Shown one piece after another: positions 55,901-64,000 of a stretch of 64,000 bases of DNA. This DNA comes from Parastagonospora avenae f. sp. tritici 18332-5 (lineage: Eukaryota; Ascomycota; Dothideomycetes; Pleosporales; Phaeosphaeriaceae). Location: contig JAFJTR010000027.1 in the NCBI GenBank assembly GCA_022559985.1, positions 248,001 to 312,000 on the forward strand. The letters run 5' to 3'. Each line of letters begins with the position of its first letter. The stretch's first letter is position 1. The notes beneath the pieces are model-generated. The model saw only the letters and a program-made list of their open reading frames with translations. It had not been told where the DNA came from and did not search any database. A program made the translations under genes and the position numbers.

Positions 55901-56199
55901 TCAATAGTGAGTCTCTTCCACCGATGCCTTCATCGATGTAACCTCGGCCTTCCACGTGTAAGTTAGACTGCAGGACGTTTCTAGTTATTGTGAAGAACTC
56001 ATACCGGGGTCAAAGCCCGTGGCAGAGTGCATTGAAAACGTCCGCGCGTCCACTGCATTGGAGTCAGAAGCTCGAATGCAAAAACGTGAAGTGGTGAACC
56101 TACAGTGACTCGAGCCTGTCCATAGCCAAATACTTGTCCGAGAAACCCTTCTAGCGCGTCTTGTTCTGTGTACCTAGCTGAGACGATGACGACTTGCAT
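55901..56199 (-). CDS. Small three-exon protein, unknown
   Basis: Minus strand, exons 56199-56104, 56052-56005, 55948-55901 (63 aa; MQVVIVSARYTEQDALEG..., then FQCTLPRALTPAEVTSMKA). All introns are 51-56 nt with GT...AG and a CTAAC branch before the last acceptor. The joined protein is smooth and balanced in composition: a beta-like start, then a helix-like end (LTPAEVTSMKASVEE). No known domain. Intron 1 is 51 nt without a stop. Convergent with copy-1 kinase, 186 bp away. It is a prediction by splice logic only. Confidence 0.55.
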
Positions 56200-56717
56200 G
56201 TTGACGGATGAAGATGATTTCAGCGGCGCAGTGGCGGTAAACTCGGTTCGAAGACTTCGCGAGAAAAAGCAATTTATTGGTCTACGACGCAGGGATTTTT
56301 CGCACAGCCTTGAGGCCTGCGGCTTTTTTAAAGATCTGAGTTAGCTTCGAGATTGGGTGTTACCTAGGTAATATGCCCCACTTTCGCGTGTGGATTTGTT
56401 GGCAGTGTGTCGCTGCACCACGTTGTTGAGATCAGGGGATTCAGCCTCGCTGAGCCCGGTGGATGCAGGTGACGCGGGTCTCGCCTTGAAGGTAGGTAGG
56501 CAACTGAAAGCTGCTTTTGTGTCGCATTTTTCTTAAATCAAGGGCGGAAAACTGCCATTTGCAGTGGCTGACTGACCGGTCAACTAATCACGTTCCACCA
56601 TACGTCGTACTGCAGGGGCTCCGTCTCAGCCTCGCCACTATACAGGTTATAGGCAGGAGCACCCCAGCCTGCTGCGAGAGAAGCTATTAGTCTCAATACT
56701 TCTTTTGATTTTCTTCG
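56200..56717. promoter_or_regulatory. Divergent promoter region, small gene / CorA-like gene
   Basis: 518 bp between two start codons. No motif named. Confidence 0.45.
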
Positions 56718-58756
56718 ATGGATTGGCCCAGCGATAATGCCTGTCTCAGCCGCAATGATGTAATGCTTCGACGCATTTTCAAGTACAATTCGCGTCCTTC
56801 GAGGGTAGTCAGAATTGTCAGCAAGAATCAGGTATGCGATTACTTTTACTCAGATACCTTTTTGCTGACCGAGCGTTACAGTATCGAGCCGAGGTATGGT
56901 CCTTGAAATCAGAGGAGGACTGGGATGCATGGATGCAAAAGGTAAGAAGCGTAAATCGAAATGCATGACGACTGAGACGCTAAGCTGTGAAAAGTACAGC
57001 GATCAATCTGATCGAGGGCTAATCTTGATGTAAGCAGTCGAGAGAACCCAGCATTAATAAGTAATCTGACCATGACAACCTCAAAGATTAGCCGATCGTA
57101 CGGATAATGAGTCGCCACATTCAGCTGCATCATGTCCAATGTCGATCGGAGACTGGTTAGCAGAAGCGGAAGAGAGCATGCCATGTAAACGGGGAATACG
57201 GCGTGAGACGACTTTTGCACCTTTCGAGGAAAAGTCACACAAAGGTCATGACTTCCAGGAACCAACCTTGACACAAGAAGCTGCCAGGCGAAGACCTCGG
57301 AGTTTGCTGAATCTACCATTCTCGAAGTCAACATTTGAAAAAATCTGCAGGCATTTCCAGGTTCACGACTCAGTCGTTCGAACCTTGACTCGCACCGACG
57401 TACCCACGTTCTCGTGCGATAGTGTGGAAATGGGCGGTCCTGCATATGGTGAGATTAAGTTCCTGTCCTACCTCAGCTTTCGCTAATTACTCTCGTGGCT
57501 TTAAGTATACAGTTGCCGGACTCCAAACTCCTGGGATTCGGATTTGGCCTTGTCCGCAACTCATCAAGTGCAGGACGGTCTCACATGTGCTATAATATAT
57601 GGGACGACTATTAAGACAGAAAAAGCCATTCTTGAAAGACTCCGAAATGTGCGACATGAGGCTGCGCATCCTCTACTGATTCCAGGAATACTCGCAGAGA
57701 TGGAACTTCTAAGACATACCGGGCTTGTGGATTCCATGATCAATGAGGTGGAAGCGAAAGTTCTCGAGCTGGACATGCAGACCAGCAAACCGCGTCATCA
57801 TCGTCAGATTGATGTCGAAAGACGAAATCAATCAAAACGCGAGACATGGCTAAACCTTAGCTACCTTCGCAATTCAATCATGACATGGAAGATTCAATTA
57901 CTGAGAATCATTGAGCACGCAGATTTACTCAATACTAGTCCAGCGGCATTAGCGAATGCCCCAAGAAATGTCTCCCATGATTTATACTGCGTGAAAGCAG
58001 CATATGGACGAGAATACATTCAGCTGGGATATCCTACGCACAACAGAACATCACTAGAGATACCACTGTTTGATAGAAGACCAAACGAACTGAACGTCGC
58101 CAATACGCATGGCCCACGACACTCGTGGAGTCACACCCAAGATTTCGAAAGTTTTGGTATGAACAAGACTTACATTGAGTACCCATTACAACTTCACGAG
58201 CACAAAGACGGATCGAATTGGAACGATCATGTGAGAGAGGTCGGAGAGAGAATCAAAGTTCGCCTCTCTGCCATTATAGATGATTACAATGAGAAGATAA
58301 GAGACTGCAACATGCGCGTTGATGGCATGGCTATGGCTACGCAATGGGTATACATTCACACCATCCTGATTTCAATCTCAAACTGACCGTCTCAGTCACA
58401 AGGCGAGACTGCTGTTGAGATTGCGCTTGCGACCAGCCAAGACTCCAGAGTCATGAGGTCAATCTCTCTCGTCACAATGGTCTTTCTTCCCGGGACATTC
58501 TTCGCTGTGAGCACAGTCCCATTCCTAGCTCGTGCTCAAAGAACATTCCGCTGACTTTCTCCAGACTGTCTTCTCCATGACTTTCTTTGATTGGAACGGT
58601 AACGACGGTAAGACACTAGTGTCCAACTACCTTTGGATCTACGTGGTCGTGACTGTGTTCTTTACAGCGATCACTGTTGGGCTTTGGTACTTCTTCATAA
58701 TATTTCGCCGCAGTCGTCCAGTGAAGCGCGACGAAGTGGAGATGCGTTGGGCATAA
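56718..58756 (+). CDS. Fungal CorA-like membrane protein
   Basis: Seven exons: 56718-56831, 56882-56941, 56995-57029, 57087-57448, 57506-58347, 58396-58506, 58565-58756 (571 aa). The 35-nt third exon is chosen because it alone keeps the frame and gives YSDQSDRGLILILADRTD. The long soluble part has helical segments (TEKAILERLRNVRHEAAHP; ELLRHTGLVDSMINEVE). The last ~90 residues hold two helices: SISLVTMVFLPGTFFATVFSM and YLWIYVVVTVFFTAITVGLWYF, the CorA pore pattern with SMTFFDW where CorA has GMN. Such proteins are common in filamentous fungi; transport of Mg2+ is not shown because GMN is altered. Confidence 0.87.
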
Positions 58757-58783
58757 TCGCGCTGGCATTGCATGAAACCTCAG

Positions 58784-61538
58784 TCAAGCCCTTGGCAGCA
58801 ACGCCTCTCTTTTCCCAAGAAAGAAATCTGCGCCTTTCGACAACATCCTCCTGCAGCGTGCGCGAAAACCTTTGCGCTTTCGAGGTGGTGCAATTCCTAT
58901 TGGTTCATTGTCGAATTGAGTTGGAAAAGTCGTGGTCAAGGTCTCGTTTGGCTGGACATTGGATTCTGTGGGGCTCAGGTAACCAGGCGGGGTGTTGCTT
59001 TTGGGATCCAGAGTAGTGGCCTTATCTTGAGAAGAAGTGGATTCGTTTGGCTCAAATGTGGTATGCGCTGGTTGTATTTGGCCATTTAGAGCAGGTGAAG
59101 ATTCGTGCGTGGACGGTGATGAGTCTACTTTCGCAATGCGATCAGCTAACGCAGGAGCTGTACCATCCGTGAGTTCAGCGCTGTCCAAGCTGTCTTCTAA
59201 TCTTGTCGAGGGCGCGTGCGCCACCGTGTCGATATTTGCCACGTGTAGTGCTGTTGACACGCTCTCTTGCGAAGGCATCACTTCACCGTTTGTGCTATTG
59301 GCGAGTTCCTTCTCTGACGGTGTCGTATCTTTGCTGAAAGTTTTGGAGCTTCCTGCACCGAAATCTCCTTTTGTTGGTAGTCCATGGGATGATCCCTGTG
59401 TCGCCACGCCTGCAAACTCTGGTAGTTCGACAATTTCAGACAAACCTGAATTGGTCCTGGAGGCTTGTTTGGTTCTTGAAGTACAATAAGTTGTTGCTTC
59501 TTGGCAACATTTATCGAGACGGGTGAACGTTTCAACGATTTCTTCAATCTTCGCGCGTTTGGCGTTGTCCACTCGCAGAAGATCATTCTCTATACACTCG
59601 ACTAGATCCAAGATGTAATCGTTAGAAGCTTCTCGCTGCAGTCGTTTGAGCATCTGTCGATTTTTTTTAGTTACGATCGGGTTTGTGTTCTCATGATACT
59701 TACTTCCACGACAGAACGTTTCGCGCGCCCTTTGTAGCCATTCGCCCCACCCCCTTCAAGCGAGTAGAAGTTATCGGATGGAAAAATGAGTATTTTAGAG
59801 TCCTTGATTCGTTCGCTCGAAAAGTCTTCGATACCATGCCACCCATACATATACCACACTACGAACTGTAACAGGATGCAGCCGAAGGACCAGATATCGA
59901 ATTGTGGGGACACCTGTCGTGTGACATCAAACTCGGGAGCGCTGTACGTTTCGGTGACACCGTTGACGGCACTCCGACGAACCAAGGATCTGGAATTCTT
60001 GCTGTGGAAATCTGCGAAGCCGAAATCACCGATTTGAAGCACACCGGTTACTGCTTGGTCTGAAACGCTCTTCTGGTCCTTGAACCAGAGGATGTTCTCT
60101 GGCTTTAGATCACCGTGCCGCCCATGTAGCCTCTTAAGCTCGTCGGCAGTCAAGCCTTGACGGTTTGCGTCATCTATTTCACAGTAGTGGATGAGTTTTA
60201 GTGCCTTGGACAGGCCAAGTATCTGTGCAGAAATCCACTTTACGATATTTGGGTCTCTGCGGGCGATCCCTAGGTCCGGACAGCCTTTCTCCCAGAATTC
60301 TTTAAGATTTCCATCCGCCCATGGGAATATGAGATTGAAATGGTTTCGATAAGTGTAGGTTGCGAGAAGTCTGATCAGGTGCGGATGACTCTTATCGTGG
60401 AACCTTTTGAGTGCCACGGCTTCGCGATCTTCTTTGTAGCAGCGCCTTTTCTTAGAATCATTTACAACCTTCAACTCCTTGACTGCAAAGTAAGTGTCAT
60501 TCTTTTCAGCCTTATAGGAGTCAGTAACGTCCAATTTGTAGGCAATGTGACACTTACCGTGTCTGTGTGTGCATTGTAATGTGCAGCATGTATCTTCACC
60601 TTCCGCACAAAAGATGTTCCGCCTTCCCACTCAGTATCTTCATTGACCGTACCCTCTTGAGAATCTTCCTTGACCTCCATAAACGGTAGAACCAATTCGT
60701 CTTTAAGTGAGAAATGGAGAACTTTCTCATTGGCGGCCCAGGTGAACTTGAAAATGGGAGGCGATATTTCTCCCTGGTGTTTTTCAAATGCCTCGCAGTA
60801 CATAGTTCTCCAAACTGCAGGTTTGAGTGCCAGCCTAGCTTTCAAACGCCTTTCGGATCCCTCTGTTACCTCGCTGTATACTTTATTGTCCTTGAAGGTG
60901 AATGGAAGATCAGTATCATAGATACCTTCCTTGACGAATGCGCCAATTTGCGCAGACAACTCGATCATACATAATATTGCGAAGATCCTCTGTCTGGAGC
61001 CTCTCCCCCGCTTGATTAAAGTGGTTGAGAGATTTTCAACGTCTTCGCGTACGCCGGCGTAACGAAGTTGTAGCTTGATGTTCCCTGCCGTCATGCATCT
61101 TTCGAGTTGATCAATTGGCAGAAACAGCGTTCTAGGTTCAGCAGAAGCCACTCGTCTTTTTCTGATCCATTCTTCAAGGTTATGAATCAAACTCGTTGGC
61201 TGTCCATGTTCAGCATCAAACTGCGTGCCGAACCCAGTCAAGTCAAGACTGGGGTCCGGAGGCCTCTCGTCGGCTTTGTCTGTAGACTTTAGAGAGTACC
61301 CAGCATCGCTGATAAGGTCGCCCAAAGAGCTCTCAGGAAGCTGTTTGGTCGGCAGTTGTGCCATGAAATCTTCGTCGAAGTCATTGTTGCCATAAAAGAC
61401 AAGTTCTGACGTAGCTGACGCATGATGGCCATTTTGTGCGCTCTCGTTCGACGCCTGTACATATGAGCAAAGGTCTTGTGCTTCAAGAACAATCCCATAC
61501 CAGCTTGGACCTGGTGTCCTGGAAAGATGCAGTTGCAT
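58784..61538 (-). CDS. Atypical fungal serine/threonine protein kinase (copy 2)
   Basis: Three exons on the minus strand: 61538-60558, 60510-59704, 59653-58784 (885 aa). N-terminal ~320 residues are the same fungal-specific module as copy 1 (RQRIFAILCMIELSAQIGAFVKEGIYDTDLPF). The kinase domain has FAVKELK (K338), HGRHGDLKPENILWF, GDFGFADF and APEFDV; the lobe end is WSFGCILLQFVVWYMYG. After NDYILDLVECIENDLL there is a long Ser/Thr/Pro-rich tail ending in a basic KRKGFRARCRRMLSKGADFF stretch. Start at 61538 is the first ATG (the frame opens with a GTG at 61544). Stop lies only 27 bp from that of the CorA-like gene. Confidence 0.86.
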
Positions 61539-62594
61539 TGCCACTAATCAGAGAAGCATTAGACTGTGTCTCCGTTTCATGCGGCATGTCGTACTGCACG
61601 CGATAGTGTGCGAAAAAATGTGGACCCAAGTGCTCAAGCGTTCGAATATGGTGCTAATGTAAGCGTATATGTGAGACAAATTGGAGCATCATGATATTTA
61701 CTAGTGGTAGGGAACTACCCTAAGCATGGGTACCGAGGAGCCGCACATGTCAGATTGCTTCTTCCCCTAGGGACACCACCATCTCGAAAGCTTTGGCCAG
61801 CTGTTCGCTTCCAGCCGCCCATAGGCTTAAAAGCAGTAAGCAATCGTCCATCACCCACGCAACCTCGGGTAGTTGTGGTTCGGGGGCCGGAACAACAGTC
61901 TCGGGGTCACTGCTTATTGGGAAACAAGGCAAGGGCCCGTTTTTCGTTCACAAACGGTAGCCGTCGATAACTTAAAGGTTCAATTGTAGTTTCATGCCGG
62001 AGGAGATAGGGAAATATCGCAAAAGTAGACCTGGAATGCATGTGAGAAACAGTCCTGCTAGAACTTGATCGGCCTAGTCATACCTAGCAAGCCATCGCCA
62101 CCAACAACAAAGGCATTCGTCTAAGCGGTGATTGGGTTACACGTGTGGGATACGAACGAGAACGAATTTCGTGTGGAGGCGCATCATCCTGGAGATGGTG
62201 TGCGGCGCTGAAGTTGATTGGAGCTGAAGTCAGCAAGCCAAGAGGGACCAATTCTTTTTACAGACGCCACTGCGCATGATCCGGTGAGAGTAAGCAATTT
62301 TGGCTTTGCAGCAGCGGTACGGCAGTCCTATGGTCAGGCTGAATGACCCCTCGGCCACCGCCACCAATCAGTGGCTTTGTGTCTGTTAGAAGCTACTTTG
62401 AGCTGCCGAGAGGGGGGCACCGCACTTACTTAGAGTACTTGAGATGCTCTTGAAGGTGTTGTGATGTGACGTAAGCCTTCTCTTCCTTCCGACCTACTTT
62501 GCTCTCCGAAATTCAGTTCTTCCGACCTTCCGTCTCGCTCCTCCTGCATTCTTCTCGTTCGCGAACCTTTTTCGAAGCCTGCAAAGCTCACGCG
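61539..62594. other. Divergent spacer upstream of small gene
   Basis: 1.06 kb between two divergent genes. Carries promoters; no gene seen. Confidence 0.45.
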
Positions 62595-62925
62595 ATGGTG
62601 AACTCCCATGAATCAGTTTGCAGGGTCGAGAGAAAATATGAGCATTACTTTCAGTTGCCTACAAAACGGGTAGCAAGCCCGAGGATGCTTCTGCAAGCCG
62701 TTACCGAGCAGGCTGGTGCAGGGAACTTCTACATTGAAGTAGGAACAAATCAACTCGGCGATCAACCACGACTAACGCTGATTCAGATGCGACACAATAC
62801 CTATTGTATCAGTTTGAGTGAAAACGTCGACAAGGTAAGCATGTGAAGGAGCGGACTAGGTGGAGGCGAACCGAGGCTGACCTGATCGGAACTAGAGAGA
62901 AATATATTCTAGATGTAGGAAATAA
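62595..62925 (+). CDS. Small two-exon protein, unknown
   Basis: Exons 62595-62834 and 62896-62925 (89 aa), intron GTAAGC...ACTAG. Reads VCRVERKYEHYFQLP, MLLQAVTEQAGAGNFYIEVG, LTLIQMRHNTYCISL and ends in a short basic tail (EIYSRCRK). The predicted fold is alpha/beta; no signal peptide. I do not recognise it. The second exon is weakly supported; without splicing the protein would end VSM right after the exon. Confidence 0.5.
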
Positions 62926-63813
62926 ATACCATAGGGAAGCGTCAGAGACAGGAGTCCAATAAGATCACATGAGCCATGAGGGTTAGTGATGGAAATACGT
63001 TCGTAGTAGCATGAGACTGATAGGCTGTCTACCGCGCGACGGTGACGCAATAGATCACATCTATAGAATTTCGGTCGTCAAATCTGAGAGTTCAGAAATG
63101 GTGGTTTTACAGTTATACTCTTACGGTGTTTAAGTTACTGTAGCAGCGAATCAGACTAGCCTGTTGAAGATTTATTACTACATACCGTCATGGGCCGCGA
63201 TACTTCGCATATAGGATTTCTCTTGATATGGGAGTGTTTTATACCCAATACAAAGGCGCAAGGTGTGACCTGGAAGCACGCAGCTGAACGGTGCATTGCT
63301 CCAAGTTGGAAACGCGAGTATTCTATGCCATTGCGTCTCGTGTAATGCATTGCTCTAAAGCCACATACTACACAACTACATGTCCAGATTCTCATATCAT
63401 AAGAGCTGTACATCGACCGAACCCCCTCTATCATCGAGAAATGTAGCGTGATGTGAACCTTGCGGAACTTCATACTCACATATATAATCTGTCGTATTGA
63501 TAATGCTTTTCTGTTCCTAACAGGTCTTTAGTTGAAACCGTACCTAGTACATTGAGGAACTACATCGTTATCTCCTGTGCGGGCTGACCACCTCTCTCCA
63601 GGCTATTAGCTTCCAAGATCTCTATATCTACGAAGTGTAGTGAAATATATGGCAATGTGTACGAGCTCATCATTGTAGTGTGCCAAAAGCTTGCATCAAT
63701 TTGGATTTGAAGAACTCAACACTGGCCAAGCTTCTACGTAAACCCTTCACGTTCTTCCAAATTTCCTATGGTGTACAGACAAATTCATAACAACAACATA
63801 ACAAATTTATCAT
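62926..63813. other. Intergenic region, no supported gene
   Basis: 0.9 kb, AT-richer than the rest. A minus-strand frame at 63156-63479 has no domain. Nothing seen. Confidence 0.5.
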
Positions 63814-64000
63814 TTATTGTAGTGACGGTGGCCAAAGGGCCTTAATATCCTCCCAGGCTCTACGATTCATCTCTATTTGCGTCTCTCTCGCTCCCTTTAC
63901 CGCTTCCTCTTCATCCATTTTCATTTTCCTTTCTGCCATCTTATACAAGTCATCTCTGTACTTCTTCCGTTCCTTCTCCTCCGCCAACACCCGACACTCC
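63814..64000 (-). CDS. 3' end of a charged helical protein, partial
   Basis: Minus-strand frame open from the window edge (first full codon at 63999) to TAA at 63814-63816. It reads 61 residues, mostly one long helix rich in E/K/R (AEEKERKKYRDDLYKMAE; EEEAVKGARETQIEMNRRAWEDI), ending in LWPPSLQ. The regular hydrophobic spacing and absence of stops make a real C-terminus likely. Identity cannot be told from this piece. Confidence 0.6.
   Translation of the reverse strand, partial: ECRVLAEEKERKKYRDDLYKMAERKMKMDEEEAVKGARETQIEMNRRAWEDIKALWPPSLQ

Noticed and set aside
1..64000. tRNA, rRNA or CRISPR arrays
   Set aside because: Read for T-loop (GGTTCGAATCC-like) and regularly spaced repeats; none seen. 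A covariance search (tRNAscan-SE) would settle tRNAs.

Overview
This window is nuclear DNA of a filamentous ascomycete, most likely a dothideomycete of the Pleosporales type (inference). It has eukaryotic genes with short introns (about 45-180 nt, mostly 47-60, with GT...AG ends and CTAAC-like branch sites), fungal-only families (CFEM/PTH11-like receptor, 2EXR-like protein, fungal CorA-like channel, fungal serine/threonine kinases) and a pogo/Fot1-class transposon with nonsense mutations. I joined exons by hand from splice signals, phase and family similarity; every multi-exon model below sums to a whole number of codons.

Layout. 1-12.3 kb is a dense housekeeping block: the 3' end of a CNS1/TTC4 co-chaperone, a 2EXR-like protein, mitochondrial serine hydroxymethyltransferase, a small membrane protein, RNA polymerase subunit RPB5 sharing a 210-bp divergent promoter with leucine carboxyl methyltransferase PPM1, and the checkpoint protein MAD1. 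12.4-18.1 kb carries surface and secreted functions: a Cys-rich single-pass membrane protein with a repetitive tail, a DsbA-like oxidoreductase and a secreted GH5 mannanase. An aminoglycoside-phosphotransferase-like gene at 18.5-19.2 kb is broken by a stop and a frameshift. 20.7-26 kb is a metal-handling run: a Ctr copper transporter, a tiny Cys-rich metallothionein-like gene and the PMR1 Ca/Mn pump. 27-31 kb holds cohesin RAD21 and the tRNA t6A enzyme SUA5.

31.1-32.8 kb is a decayed fungal gene, followed by a CFEM-domain PTH11-like receptor and an annexin with 13 Gly/Pro/Tyr repeats. Just upstream of the annexin lies a complete 2,074-bp pogo/Fot1-like element (38,442-40,515) with 27-bp inverted ends and a TA duplication. 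Its transposase is in one frame with three internal stops. It sits immediately downstream of, or inside the last codons of, a probable mitochondrial membrane-protein gene that also carries an in-frame stop. 42-51.6 kb contains a Pro/Gln-rich protein, an OCH1-type mannosyltransferase, a gene-poor 3.1 kb with minisatellites, an unknown 542-aa protein and a PGAP4-like glycosyltransferase.

53.7-62.9 kb looks like an accessory block. Two related atypical fungal kinases lie on opposite strands around a seven-exon CorA-like membrane protein, with two very small multi-exon genes interleaved. This block is the best candidate for an undescribed functional unit, although no function can be read from the sequence alone. 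The window ends in the 3' end of a charged, helical protein on the minus strand.
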